64,000 nt of DNA from Diadema setosum (GCA_033980235.1 CM067066.1:34015180-34079179), one strand, 5' to 3'; shown: positions 10,362 through 22,285, numbered from the stretch's first letter. Numbers and translations: made by a program. Notes: generated from the sequence alone by a model not told the origin.

Positions 10362-11733
10362 GGCCCTAAAAAAGGCTGTTGTGGTTGCGAACGCGTGGTC
10401 CAGCCGGCCTCTTGATATCGGTTTGCTTGCGAACTAGCTGTTGGTCGCGTGGAGGATCCCGAGATAGGCACTTGGTATGGGTGGAAGCCCGTTCGCTCCC
10501 GCCATGTCTGTGCTCTGTGTTGGTTTCTCTCGTGTCTTTTCATCACACCCAGTGTCTTTTGCTGCTCATCTAATTCTCGAACTGTCTTGTGAAGCTCATC
10601 TCTGAGGAGAAAAGCAGTCGTCTTGTTGTTCGGTTTGCACAGATGAGTGTAGCGCGAATTTAAATCCGGCTTGATTAAATCCTTTAGCAGCTGGTTTAGT
10701 TCAAAGCTCGTGTTGGAGAATAACGCGACTGCGTCTTGCTGCGTTTCTGTGAGGGGAAGTGACGGATCTGTTGCTTTCATGAGTGCTGCTAATCCCTTCA
10801 CAAGCGGGCGTTGGCATCTTTGTAACTTCATATCTAGCACCCGAACAGGCGAGGAAAGGTTATCCCATATTATGGGGTTCACTTTAGGGACTGTCAGTGA
10901 CTTGCAGTTCGATGGAGTTGGGTATTTACCGCATGTTTCTGATAGGTATATGTCCTCCAATGGGGTAGTCATGAGGTAGTTCACACTCGAAGCATGCTCT
11001 TCCAATAATGGCTTTCCCTCCTCCGAGGGAAGCGCGAAGCGTGAAGCGAAACCAATGCAGGTAGACGCTCCCTCACGTCGGTCTACCTCGTTATCAGTGC
11101 CCCTAGACGTAGAGCATGTGTCAGCATGTCCCGCGGTCATGCCGGAATGTTTAGCAGTAGATGTTGTCCCCACAACTTTTGCGTCCGCGGCTTCCCCCAA
11201 GGTCTGTGTGTACGACGCACTGTCATGGCGGTCGCCGTAATAGTCGAGATAATCGCTGTAGTTTGACAGGGCATCGTCGCCAGTTCTGCTTTCTCTGTCA
11301 ATTGGATTGTGTCTCTGGCACAATGACTCTGCCTGTCCTGTGTTTCCTTTTTTGACTGAGCAACCCACTCTTCCAGTTTTGTAAGCCGTTTCGATGTATC
11401 GGGTGTTACAGTCTGAGGCTTTTTCTTGCCTGCACCCTTGCCCGCCACTGCAGCGGTAGTTCTCGCGGACGACCCCGCCGGACTCGTCGTGGCTGTTACA
11501 GTCACGATGGTAGGTGTGCACTCCGGCGCCCCCGAAAAAGCCCCCTCCGACGACTTGCTAGTAGTACTAACATTCGACTTGGTATTACTGTTTAACTTAC
11601 TACCACCAGTAGTAATGTTAAGTATATCATCGCCAGGGCCCGAGGGCCCTGTGGCATTCGTCTTTTCTTTCATTGAGGGGACTTTCTTCCTCAAAAAATT
11701 TTGGAATTTACTGTGTAAATTACCGGCGTACAA
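10358..11733 (-). pseudogene. DIRS gag-like protein (frameshifted)
   Basis: Two overlapping open stretches, 11733-11137 and 11521-10358, appear to be one protein broken by a frameshift near 11340. The first part starts MYAGNLHSKFQNFLRKK and is Ser/Thr/Gly/Lys rich and low in complexity. The second contains the conserved block LSSPVRVLDMKLQRCQRP followed by a helical KGLAALMKATDP segment and a C-terminal Arg/Gln-rich tail. DIRS and Ngaro elements carry a comparable capsid-like ORF at this position. No zinc knuckle is visible. Function is inferred from position and style only. Confidence 0.6.
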
Positions 11734-11768
11734 AAACAGGTCTAATGCTCTCGGCGATCACGAACGAA

Positions 11769-11807
11769 CTGGTGCGTGCGAACTGAACGGGTTTCTCACT
11801 TTGTTTC
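11769..11807. repeat. DIRS right inverted terminal repeat
   Basis: It contains GCGTGCGAACTGAAC and GGTTTCTCACTTT, the inverse of the left copy at 7550-7588. Similarity stops sharply on both sides. Confidence 0.75.
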
Positions 11808-13058
11808 ATAAGGACATGCAGTGAAATAAAATGCCCCATCGAAGCTGAAAGATTTAAAACAAACTTCTCCACTGTGCAAAGAAAAAGTTGCAGTTGCCTT
11901 CCTTACTATACTATGCATTACCTGTGCAGAGCATTTTTTTTTAAAATCCACAACCTACTCAGACAGACAGACAGAAAGACACACATACACACTATATACA
12001 CATTTATTCCAAACATGTGGAGCATCGACAAACAGCCTTTACGTGCAAGCATTTGTTATTGACCATCAGTGTACAATGACATTGATGTGTTTACCAGAGT
12101 TCTATGTCCGTGAATCTGATTGGAAAACATTATGACAGAATATGTTTTATGTGCAAACATTTGTTTTTGACCATTAATGTACAATGACATAGATGTGTTA
12201 CCAGATTCCTATGTCCGTGAATATGATTGGAAAACATGATGACAGAATCTGTGTTAATCATTTTCTGACAGAAACAAGAGTTTATGTCCATGAATATGAT
12301 AGGGAAAACAGGATGACAATTTTTGTTAAACATAAATTTGTTAACACCTGGCTGAGACTTACTCATGAAGGTCACTCACTTTTTTAATAAACATGTCACA
12401 CAAAGTCTTTAAACTGCAATATTAAAGTTGACTGGAACTTTTGGTTCCCTTTGTTAGGAGCCAGGCAATATTTTGTTTTGGTTGGATATAGGTCCTATGG
12501 CTTCTTTTTTTAGAACCCTCGCTAGCCATGTTCAGATGTGATACCAGTGAACTTGGTTACTCTCAGGAAGTCCGCTGAATTTAGTGTCCACTACGATGTG
12601 ACATTGCACCTCGAGACGCTGGTTTCAAGACTGCTTGTACTTCAGTCCTGGCTTATCTACAGATTAGAATGCAAGCCATGCCTAGTTGGCAAATCATTAT
12701 TTATGTGTGTTCAGTCTTGTTATAAAGCAATCCAGTAACCTTTTGCACAAATTTCAGAGGCTGTCATTCAAGACCCTGCCTTTCTCAGCTTCATGTTCAG
12801 CAATGAGTCTCATTAGAGAGTTAGCATTTTGGGAGGGTGGAGTAAATTAGAGATGATCACAATGACTCAAGGAGCTGTCTGTGCACACTTAATAGCAAGC
12901 TTTAGATCTGCGATGCGAATGTTAAAAATGCTATAAAGCTAAGAGTGGTGTTCTGCACATGTGCCCAAGGCATTTAATTGTTTCCTTTGTTCAACCTGGA
13001 TGGCTGCATCGTCTTAGAGTTTGTGTCAGAGATCTGTAGCTCGTTAATGTGAATGGTG
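11808..13058. other. Intergenic, mostly structureless
   Basis: Holds the 108-bp tandem repeat and a (CAGA)n tract near 11960. 12757-12816 follows an AG and reads AVIQDPAFLSFMFSNESH then TAG with GC-ending codons, but no partner exon was found. Confidence 0.5.
12043..12335. repeat. 108-bp tandem repeat, 2.5 copies
   Basis: Copy 1 starts at 12043 (GTGCAAGCATTTGTTATTGA) and copy 2 at 12151 (GTGCAAACATTTGTTTTTGA). Both continue with GTACAATGACAT, GATGTGTT, CTATGTCCGTGAAT and GATTGGAAAACAT. A third, partial copy (TTATGTCCATGAATATGAT) starts near 12282. Confidence 0.8.
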
Positions 13059-13265
13059 ACATGGCATTTGCTCCTGCAACAACTGCTCTGGTCTCATTTT
13101 CTCCAAGGACTTAAAGGTTGGGGTTAGGGTTGTGAAAAGGTTTCAGGTTAAGTTTGATGTGATGATTAGAATTAGGGTTAGGTTTATGTTTGTGGGTACA
13201 ATCTATGTTTGGTTTAGTGTGCAGATATTTCATGGGAGCAATTGTTGCAGGAGCAAATGTCATGG
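13059..13265. mobile_element. MITE, CATTTGCTCCTGCAAC family, copy 1
   Basis: The left end ATGGCATTTGCTCCTGCAAC matches the inverse of the right end (CCATGACATTTGCTCCTGCA). The interior holds GGTTAGGGTT stretches. The same family recurs at 22300-22510. Confidence 0.75.
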
Positions 13266-13964
13266 AACAATGTGAAGACAAGGTCTAAACTTATGAGAAG
13301 TTTGTCCCAGAGTTTTTCACTGTGCATGCAGAAACTTATTGTGCATTTTGCAACTGTTTCCTTTCTATCTTTCAATCAAGCACTCCTGAGTTTTGCAGTG
13401 TCCATATTTGGTGTGGTGAAATCTCTCAAGTTGGTGTTCTTTCTTGTATATCTAACACTTGATTTGCTTATACTGCACCAAGAGGCATGTGTGAGACGCC
13501 CACTCATTCTTATTGTGGCCTGCACAAGTTTCTCACAGGATGGGCCCAGTGAGTTCCTGACCCATGTTCACACCAATAATATTGTTCTACTTGTATTTTC
13601 AGGGAAGCATAATTTCTGCAATTTAGAAATGTAGTAGTGTGAGCAGAAGAGTGAGCCTTGCAAATTTCTCACAATATTTTCCGTTGTCTGATTCATCCCC
13701 CCAGTGTGTGTTAAGATGCATTTGCTTTTTGGCTAAAATGTAGATGCAGAAGATTCAGGGTTCAAGAAGATTCAAAATGATTTGTTGTCATGTAAAAGTA
13801 TACACAAAAATTTTCGCACATTTAACAAGTGCAGAGTGTAGTTGTGTTACTGAAAAACATACTGATGAGATCACAAGAGTATGCATTATGAGACAATGTT
13901 AGCATTTTATTGTTCCCTTTTGACTATCATTCTGTGATCATGTGATGTTTAAATGTCATATTTA
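13266..13964. other. Noncoding, nothing recognised
   Basis: A 130-codon open frame here has no compositional or domain support. Confidence 0.5.
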
Positions 13965-14150
13965 CTACAGTGCACTCCTGTTGTAACAAACATGGTTATC
14001 GCGAAACTTTCGTTACTACGAAGTAAAAATTCAACTCCCAAAATCGTCGTCTATAAATGTTTATATACTTTACTCTCAATCTTTAACAAAATTTTGATAT
14101 AACGAAAGAAAAGTGCTGGTCCAAAGGACTTCTTTATATTGAGAGTTTTG
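13965..14150 (+). repeat. Interspersed repeat with TAACAAACATGGTTAT motif, copy 2
   Basis: Matches 1048-1246 in the opposite orientation: ACAGTGCACTCCTGTTGTAA start, TACGAAGTAAAAATTCAACT, then ATATAACGAAAG and a TCCAAAGGACTTC block. Probably a decayed TIR element. Confidence 0.5.
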
Positions 14151-14890
14151 AGGCTATACTTATCTTTACTTAATGGATATGATTATGACACCGATTGGCA
14201 TGAGAATGAAATTAATCAAATGAAGTACCACTTTGTCTCAGGAAGAGGTAGTTTTTTAATCATTGTGACTTATCAACGATTGATAAATATTTGCTCTTTT
14301 AATGTACCAGTGTATTGACCGTACCTGTAAACAAATATCATTCATGTCAGAGGCATTTTCTGAATTAATCAATTTATACTAAGTGTTGCTTCAATATGTC
14401 ATTATTTTTATAAACTACAGTATTCTGACACAGAAGTTGACCTTCTTCTGCACAATATAGAGAGAACGTATGATCAAATAGCTAATTTATTGACCAATGG
14501 ATGCCTGGTCTGGCAATATATTTACACTTTCATTGAAAGTAAAACAAAATAGAAAATTTTGCCATACTGCCAAAGTCGCCTTTACATTATGTATGTTGTA
14601 TTTAAAGATAATGGTTTACAGAATATTTGTACTGATGATCTACGTATTAATCAGTGGAGAATTTTTTTTCTCAAGCAATGTGATTGTAGCGTCATAAAGT
14701 AAAACGCTTTGTAGTTTGCTGTTGTGCAATACTAAAACAAAGTGAAGACACATGGTTGCAAATCTAAAGGTACTATAATAAACCATCTAGTCATTTATTG
14801 ATCATGTATATTGTTTTTCAATGAGAGACTTGTGTTTATTTACTCACTTAAGTTATTTACTTGCTTAGAATTAAGATTGGTAAGGACTAC
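14151..14890. other. Noncoding, nothing recognised
   Basis: AT-rich DNA with no repeats or exon signals that I can support. Confidence 0.5.
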
Positions 14891-15166
14891 TAGGGCTATA
14901 GCATGGCTGGCACCATATTTTCAAAAGTGGGGGCCCACTTCAGGCTTCTGGTGCCACTTCTGGGTTTCATCAGCTGACAAGCAAAAAAAAAAAAAAGAAG
15001 GTCTTCAGCACCAGAAAAACAAAAATCTTTACTGCACTCACACTTCAAGGTTTCTATCTCTTTCTCTCTAGTGCCACTTACGCACTTCCGGGGTAAAGAA
15101 AAAAAAAAAGTGGGAGGGCCTAAAATGGTGACACCTTATGTATTCCTTTGTATGGTGCTAAAAACT
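14891..15166 (+). repeat. Interspersed repeat with A-run, intact copy
   Basis: Shared with the split copy at 31680-31767 plus 33835-34013. The left half has TTTTCAAAAGTGGGGG and GGGTTTCAT. An A run sits in the middle. The right half has GGTCTTCAGC, ACTCACACTTCAAG, TAGTGCCACTTA and GACACCTTATGTATTCCTTT. Confidence 0.7.
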
Positions 15167-15353
15167 CCAAAAAACTCTTGTCTTAGTATAAGCTTTTGAT
15201 GTTACCTCAGTGAAATGAGCCTTCAGAATGTCCAGCAGTGAGGCTGGGGAGACAAGCTCTGCTCTCTTTAGAAACTGTTTATAGCTCTATTTATACTCGC
15301 AGTTTGCAATATCACTGGTTGTAAAAGTCAGTGTTTTCCATGGAGTTGCACAA

Positions 15354-15599
15354 GTACTGTATACGGCATATGTTTTGCGAGTCTTAAATTTCGCGAATCG
15401 GGAATTCCCGACGATTTAGCGAGTGGTGAAATTCGCGATTGTAGAGTCCTGTACTGAACGGAGAGATGTACATGCATACATCACATCCACATCGGGATCA
15501 GAGTCAATTATTTTTGCGTGTCTTTAATTTCGCGAATAGCACCTGACTCGCGAAATTCACGAAAATGAAAACCTTGCGAAATATTTGGCGTATACAGTA
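15354..15599. mobile_element. MITE with TACTGTATACG ends and TTTCGCGAA motifs
   Basis: The left TACTGTATACGGCATATG is the inverse of the right end, read as TACTGTATACGCCAAATA. The interior carries inverted TTTCGCGAAT and ATTCGCGAT blocks. It resembles, but is distinct from, the element at 22702-22905. Confidence 0.7.
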
Positions 15600-15644
15600 T
15601 TTCAACTATCATTACCCAATTTATTACCAGATGGGCAAACAGTA

Positions 15645-16475
15645 GGGGAGAGCGGGGAGAAGTGGGACATTATTTCAAGTTCGCCGATTTTCTTCTTATA
15701 TCTTTTTATAGAAGAGATGATTACATTTCCTTTTGGGCTTGCATGAAGGTTCATATGGTAGGTTACATAAAGAGCTATAAACTGGGGGTGGCACTGTTCT
15801 CAATTTTCTGCAGTTAATGAAAAGAAAAAAACCTTATTTTGGGGGAGAAGTTGACCCACCCGTGGGTAAAGTGGGACAACGGCAAGGGAGAAATGGGACG
15901 GTGTTGGTAAAGTGTGGCATCCTATAAAAATGTCGGAAATGTCAAAGTTGGAAGGCATAATGAAACATTGGTAATGAAAACAGTCAAACATGCTTTAAAA
16001 TGATCTTTATTTCAACAAAACAAGTTTGAAAAATATGTTTGAAAATCTGAACTGTTTTACATGTAATGCTATTATGAGGGACAAATGGGACACATTGTCC
16101 CAACTGTCCCTCACATGGCATATACATAAATATGTACGACTGCTCAGTAACCACGCAGGCATTTGTCAAAAACAAGTTATATTAGTTGCATATCAATAAG
16201 GCTCACCACCAGCTTCAATTGTGCCCTTGAAATCATGAATACAAAGACAACAGGTTAATTTACCTGATTTCAAAAAAATATCATATTTTGGGGAAAATTT
16301 TCAATAGCAATGTATACATACTTAGAATTTGCCGAACTGCATGGCTTTCTTAGTGTGATGTATGGTTGCTAGGGGCTTATTGTAGATATAAGCCAATCGC
16401 TGATTGGTTGAACAGTTTTTGATTCAGAGAACGTGTCCCACTTGACCCACGTCCCAACTCACCCCGCTCTCCCCC
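15645..16475. mobile_element. TIR element with GGGGAGAGCGGGG ends
   Basis: GGGGAGAGCGGGGAGAAGTG at the left and its inverse at the right (CACCCCGCTCTCCCCC), each flanked by TA, consistent with a TA target duplication as in Tc1/mariner-type elements. The 831-bp interior repeats GTGGGACA, ATGGGACA and their inverses. No transposase ORF is seen. Confidence 0.75.
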
Positions 16476-18074
16476 TATGTGTTTGACACACACACACAAA
16501 AAAAAAAATCATTAGTGGGAATCTGAATATGAGTTACATATAATGATATACATTGTATGTGTCTAATTATCTAATATTGCATAAATGGACATCAATAGAT
16601 AATAATTCATACAGATATACAGAATTCATGAATATACTGAGTAGTGTATGCCTATATAATGTAATCCAAAAGTGTGAGGAATGGTGAGCATAATAATCCG
16701 TGTGTGGCTGTAGTATGCATTTATGCATGTGTGCTTGTTTTATTTATTCATTTATTTGTTTGTTTGTTTATTTGTTTATTCAGTCCTATATCAACAGGGT
16801 TGACCGAAAGATCGGTCTGTATCTGTCCGTCGGGGAATGTTCCGCGGAGACTGCGTCTGGCTTCACGGATCCCCTCCGTATCCGTCTACGGAGGACAGCG
16901 TCAATGGCAAAATATAAAAAGAGTCCTCCGGACAGACGGATCTTTCTGTCTAGCAACAGGGTAGCCCCAGTAGGCAGGTACTGTTCTTCCTGGGGGCCCT
17001 GCACATGGAAGCATAACAGATGACAAAACAATGGCATTTACATTAAATACAACATACTGTACGTGGACAGGTACAGTTCTTCCATTGAATCCCATACATA
17101 CAATCACACAATAACTATACACTGACATTTATACACATAATAATCAAACAAACAATGATATGGTGGACCTGCATATCTGTTATAATCAAAAAGTTAACCA
17201 TAAATTTCATTAAAAACTAAAACTATCAGTCAGTGTGATTGATACCCCCACCTAACAGAGAAGGAGTGAAGGGCTGACGTTTTGTCCACACATTACGTAA
17301 TCTCTGTTGTTGAAATTTCTGGGTAAGGAGGGGGTGTGTCGTGACGTCATCGGATCAAGGAAAGGATTTGTGCACACTGCACTCTTTGGCCTCCTCGGGG
17401 ATGAGTGCAATATTCCCGAGCTCCTATTGGCCTCTCAAGAGCTTTGCACACGGTGTTGTCACTGTGCTATTTCCTTGTGTGCGGATGCTATGTTTTCTGC
17501 TGCGTGTGCGATCGACGGGAACACGAACACCACCGACACGACGACCGAGCATGCACCCGGCCGCACCGGTTAACAACACGTACGCTAGCGCTGCGTATAG
17601 AACATAAATGCAGCAGCTCATCTCAGTCATCAGTTGGCCAAGTTGCATTCGACAAGATTTGTGGTGTCTTTGTGCTCAGAACAGATGGTACAGTCATTAT
17701 GCTGAAATCACCATATTACACCACAGGTGAGATGAACAAATCGCACCATGTTTTCTTTACTTTTTATAAGAAGTTTGTAGTGACAGAAAAAACTAAAACA
17801 AAGCGTCGTGTAAACTGTGGAGTGTTTAACAGACCCCTAGCCCTACCGTCTAGGTAATGCCAAATACCGCCTTACCGGTACCGGTGAGAATGGTAAGGAG
17901 AGTCCAAGATTTGCCCTGTATGAGTGATTTAATAACAGTTTTACTTATAGACCTCTATACTGACTTTGAAAAGACTTATAAATATTGCCCTTTATTTTTT
18001 GATGTAGAATTCTTTATATGATGCACCACGCGCTACCCCGGGGTATCGTAGTAACCCGGGGTATGGTTGGACCT
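16476..18074. other. Noncoding with a CpG-rich block
   Basis: 16790-16950 has inverted GAAAGATC/GATCTTTC segments, and a CAGGTACxGTTCTTCC 16-mer occurs near 16975 and 17068. 17330-17640 is CpG-rich and promoter-like, followed by an exon-like reading (FDKICGVFVLRTDGTVIMLK) ending at CAG/GTGAG near 17732. I could not link this to a gene. Confidence 0.4.
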
Positions 18075-18486
18075 TGTTGAACCCACAAATGTAAAAACGC
18101 CCACAAATGTAAAAACGCCCACAAATGTAAAAATACATCGCCCACAAATGTAAAAATCGCCCACAAATGTAAAAAACACCGCCCACAAATGTAAAAAATT
18201 TCAACCACAAATGTAAAAACGACAGCGCCCACAAATGTAAAAAACTCCCACTAATGTAGTAAAAAATTCAAACATCAACCACAAATGTAAAAATTTTTTA
18301 CATTTGTGGTTGACGTATTTCTACTAAGTGGGCGTTTATGTAGACCCTTATTTCGTGCGTCTTACCTGCTAGCAGAAGCGCGCTACTTTAAATAATTGCA
18401 TGTATTCCGTGTACTGTGACCTGTCGAAGCCGATCCGTTTTCAGTTACGAGCGACATACAGGGACTGGAGCTCTAAAACTAAGGCC

Positions 18487-18602
18487 TTGTCACATCGTGT
18501 CTGGGGAAGCCTGCGGGTTGACTTGCGGGGAGTTTTTTTTTTTTTTTTTTTTTTTTTGTCACATCGTGTCTGGGGAAGCCTGCGGGTTGACTTGCGGGGA
18601 GT
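18487..18602. repeat. 70-bp tandem duplication with T runs
   Basis: TTGTCACATCGTGTCTGGGG through GACTTGCGGGGAG occurs at 18487-18532 and identically at 18557-18602. Each copy is followed by a long T run (about 25 and 12). It lies in the core of the foldback element. Confidence 0.8.
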
Positions 18603-18796
18603 TTTTTTTTTTTTCCTCCGGAGCTCCCCGCAGTGGTGTTGGCCAGTTACTGCCTCTCTGCTGGTTTAGAATAGTTGAGAGTATAATAGACATTCTGTAT
18701 GACTTTCTGCCATTTCAAATTACCTGGAGAGGGATTCCTTTGCAGATAAGTCATGCAGTCCTCACCCGCCGCCCAGAAACAGAAACTTGCAGGAAA

Positions 18797-18802
<6 letters not shown>

Positions 18803-18832
<30 letters not shown>
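18803..18832. repeat. (AC)n microsatellite
   Basis: Uninterrupted AC repeat of about 15 units inside the foldback element. Confidence 0.8.
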
Positions 18833-18836
<4 letters not shown>

Positions 18837-19425
18837 ACAGAAGACAAGCATGTTATCACAGTAGTACATGCAACGATACTCCATGGCAAGCCGGCATGCA
18901 AATGGCAGGTAAGTGGCACGCGTCTAGCAGGTAAAACGCAAGTACGGAACTCTTTAATATCTTTGTCCACCCGCAGAAATTGTACTGCTCGTACTCGCAA
19001 CAAGCCCGCGTAACTTGCCCGGAGGCGCAGCTGCCAGCCGGAAAGGTGTGACACGCAGCACACCGTAACACACAGACAGACACACGCACACACATCCATC
19101 TCCCCCGCTGAACTCTCCACTACTATACCCACACACACGCACTCACTCTCCGTACTGGTACACGTACACATTATTTTACAAGAAGTGCACTGCTATCCTA
19201 AAAAAAGGGGTCTATTTATATCAACGTACTGTATGTCTAGTACTTGTCGTTTTTACATTTGTGGGCAACGTTTGAAATAATTTCTACATTAGTGGGCGTT
19301 TTCTACATTTGTGGGCGATGTTAAATTTTTACATTTGTGGTCGATTTTCTACATTTGTGGGCGATGTATTTTTACATTTGTGGGTATTTTTACATTTGTG
19401 GGCGTTTTTACATTTGTGGGTTTAA

Positions 19426-20673
19426 CAGACCTACTACTAATCGACCGCCTAATGTTTATTTGCTTGATAAGAATATTTAACACTGAAATTCACGTAAAAA
19501 ACTTGACCTACGTGATTGAGAAAATCCAGCTCTATCAAATGCCGTTGTTCCCTTTTCGATTCGAAGTTTCAGTGCAAAAATATCGCCGTCGAACTTGCGT
19601 GGCCTCGTTTCAGCTCCCCGCGGTAAATCGCGTTTTTAGGATCGACCGCTGTTTTTGCATTGACAATGCACGCAAACCGAGTTGTATTGAACACCGTGCT
19701 GTACGAAGCTTTTTAGAAGCCTTTTAGAAACTTCCATAGACATTACATTGTGCTGTCATTACGATTCGGTGAAAATATTCATTCGAAATTTTGTCCTTGA
19801 TTAAAACCATTAATGAACAGTGAATTATCGCGTTTTCCCACACCATCCTCATCTACATTCAAAGCCAATCCATTTTTATGTGCTTTGCGCGCAGAGAAGT
19901 GCGTACTAAGTGTTCAGTGCGCGAATTATACGCGGTCGGTTTCAAGAAGGGTGGTCGATATGTAGTAGGGCTACCATACCACGTTGTGTAGCGCCATCTC
20001 ACGTTCACTCGAGTACAACCGCAGAGTTACTGCGTTACGTATGCGCACTGTACTGACCCGTGGTACGGTGCGATACTCAGTATAGCGCTTCATGCACTGA
20101 CTACACGCACTATTATAATAGCCCGCTAGCTGTGCCAAAGTTACGATCTCGTAGACGTAGTTTCGATCCCGTAATTTTGTAAGCTTTGTGCACTTTGTGC
20201 CGAACAAAATATCCTATAAATAATAATACAGGGTGTACAAGTATCATAACAGCATGAAACAATATCAATGATACACTGTAAAATAGTTACTCATAACGTT
20301 AACAAGGGATTAATTGAGAAAACTACAGGATGAAGAGGGTTTTTTTTTACGAGAACAATGGCCATAATTGAATGTTGAAGAATTAATCACACACAAAAAA
20401 ATTAATTTCCTACTTTTTGGTAACCCAGGGTACAGCCCTAAAAAAAAAATAAATAATTCAACAAAATGGCCGATTTTTTTCTGGTACCCCAGGGTACCAT
20501 TTATGTCATCATATGCAGAGTGGTATATGTGAGTGAAAGCATCATTGCTGTTCTGGGATTGCATTTCGTGCAGTGACAGGACTGTGTAGATCTGACTATA
20601 ATTTGATCAGATGATGTCACATTCACATACATGTAACTTGGTTCTTTCCAGAACATACTTTCGAGTGGTCATC
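19426..20673. other. Noncoding, nothing recognised
   Basis: 19960-20180 is CpG-rich relative to its surroundings. No coding or repeat assignment is possible. Confidence 0.45.
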
Positions 20674-21200
20674 GGCTGCGTTTATCAAACTTGAGAGAGA
20701 GAATCGCATTTCAAAACGCGTTTGGAGTGGTGGTTGTGAACGTGGTTTGAGATGCTATTCTCAAACATATTCCCGAGTGCTGCATTTATCTAACCATCAT
20801 AACAATCGTGATTTGATTTTGAGTGCTGTCACTGCGCAGCTACTTTGCGCGGTTTGTAAAGGTAAACTAAAGTAAAGGTCAACTGCATACCAGCAAACAT
20901 GCCTCATCAGTCACATACAAATAATGGGTAGGGCCTAGAGAGCACAACCGGAAACAGCTGGGATTTGACCTTGAGATATTAAACGTTTTTTCAAAACGGC
21001 ATTGCATTTATCTACTCACATAATGGCGATTGTGGTCTCAAACGAGTTTCAAAACGGCCTTTGAAAGGCATTTCGAAATGCCATTTCTAAACACATTTGA
21101 AAACAGAGATGTGAGTCATGTTTATCTAACCCCTCAAAATGCCTCAAACGCATTTAGGATCGTGATTCTGCCTCGGAAAATTTTTAGATAAATGCAACCC
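20674..21200. mobile_element. TIR element with internal GCATTTATCTA repeats
   Basis: The left GGCTGCGTTTATCAAA pairs with the inverse of the right end (GGGTTGCATTTATCTAAA). The motif recurs inside near 20781 (GCATTTATCTAAC), 21005 (GCATTTATCTACT) and 21119 (GTTTATCTAACC), along with many TTTGAAAxG/CAAAACG blocks, so the element can fold at several levels. Confidence 0.65.
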
Positions 21201-21904
21201 AAGTGATTCTTCAGTACAGTGGTCTTGCATAGATTTACCTCTGAATCACAAGAGCGTGATATATGGGTTTGAGGGTTTAACTTAATAATAAGCCCGATAA
21301 CATTTGCCCTTTAGCAAGGCACTTTGTCCACATTGCTGGTGTCTACCCAGATGTATAAATCAATGGGTACCCAGTAGGATGAGAATGTGCACATTGGTTG
21401 ATCAGCATGTGCGCGCACCTGTGAAATGGCGATTGGCTGGAATGTTCCCCAGGGAGTGGAGAGTTAGCACTTTTGGTGCTGGTTAATGGCCATAATGAAT
21501 GTCTCCATTGACCAGTGTAATGATAGTGAAAAAGCACAATGAAAAAAAATATTACAAGTCTGAAATGAGCTGTATAAAAACTAGTTGAGATTATTATTAT
21601 TACAATGTGTGTCTTCTTTATTAATTATGGTACATATTATAAAGTAGATTTGAATCATTTGACATTGTATACCTGGTGGACTTGAGACTATTAATACAAC
21701 TGTATGTACACTGTACACACAACTATGGCTGTCAAATCAAAGGGGTCCCAGTAATTATTAAATGATAAAAGTGTGTGACTTCAGAAAGAGTTTTTTTTTT
21801 TTTTTTTTTTAGGGGGGACATCCACCCCAATTTTAACGCTACACTACCCTACTCTTGTTAGCTTTTACACAGATGCACATATTTGGCAAGTGAATGGTGG
21901 GGTA

Positions 21905-22090
21905 TTTAGTTATTTTATTATTATTATTATTTATTCGGCTTTCAATCACAAATACATTTTTCGAAATCAGAAAATTGTACATTGGAGTGGTAAAGGGGCA
22001 CCAGGTTGGGTAGCCCGGGTCTGGAAAGAGCCAACTAAATGACTTAGGCCCTCAGGCCATCCTCCCCAACCCACCTGGTGCACTCAAAAC
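21905..22090 (-). repeat. Probable non-LTR retroelement 3' end
   Basis: On the minus strand the sequence runs to GATTGAAAGCCGAATAAAT and ends in an (ATA)n tail, as 3' ends of LINE or SINE elements do. A hairpin formed by CACCAGGTGGGTTGGGG and its near-inverse precedes the tail. Too short to assign to a clade. Confidence 0.4.
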
Positions 22091-22264
22091 AGTCAGTTTA
22101 CAATATAAAAAATACAAATTTCAAAGTTTTGGTGGCTGTCCAAAGAGGAACTCTTGTTGTGACTTTTGGTCTGTATAGAGAAATAAATAATCATTGAGTA
22201 GATAAAATCTAGTAGAACTCTGTACAGTTTGTCAAAGAAATTGCAGACATGTCATGAAGGTGTG

Positions 22265-22285
22265 TTGAACCCACAAATGTAAAAA
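22265..22285. repeat. Single foldback-array unit
   Basis: TTGAACCCACAAATGTAAAA is the exact outer end of the 18075-19425 element, alone here, 15 bp before the next MITE. Confidence 0.7.

Larger units (their letters stand above)
7550..11807 (-). mobile_element. Degenerate DIRS-like (tyrosine-recombinase) retrotransposon
   Basis: Reading the minus strand from 11807 to 7550, the order is a gag-like region, reverse transcriptase, RNase H, a linker domain and a tyrosine recombinase. This is the standard order of DIRS elements, which integrate with a recombinase instead of a DDE integrase. The outer ends are 39-bp inverted repeats (7550-7588 and 11769-11807) with four mismatches. LTRs are absent, as expected. 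Several frameshifts, a TGG-to-TGA change and a broken RT box show that it is dead. Its GC-richer codons stand out from the AT-rich host DNA. It lies directly downstream of TCAIM, in the opposite orientation. Confidence 0.85.
18075..19425. mobile_element. Foldback element with arrayed CCCACAAATGTAAAAA arms
   Basis: The left arm (18075-18290) holds ten variants of the unit CCCACAAATGTAAAAA, often joined by CG. The right arm (19247-19425) holds eight units in inverse orientation. The outermost 80 or so bases of the two arms match closely, including spacer differences (TACATCG). The left arm ends in a perfect palindrome of TCAACCACAAATGTAAAAA and its inverse (18276-18314). The core contains a duplicated 46-bp segment and an (AC)n tract, and no transposase is seen. 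This is the layout of foldback-type elements with repetitive long TIRs. Confidence 0.75.

Noticed and set aside
13110..13180. Telomere-like GGTTAGGGTT stretch
   Set aside because: Irregular and confined to the interior of a MITE, whose other copy has the same motif.
13242..13634. 130-codon open frame
   Set aside because: It starts in a MITE end, and the codon use looks random.
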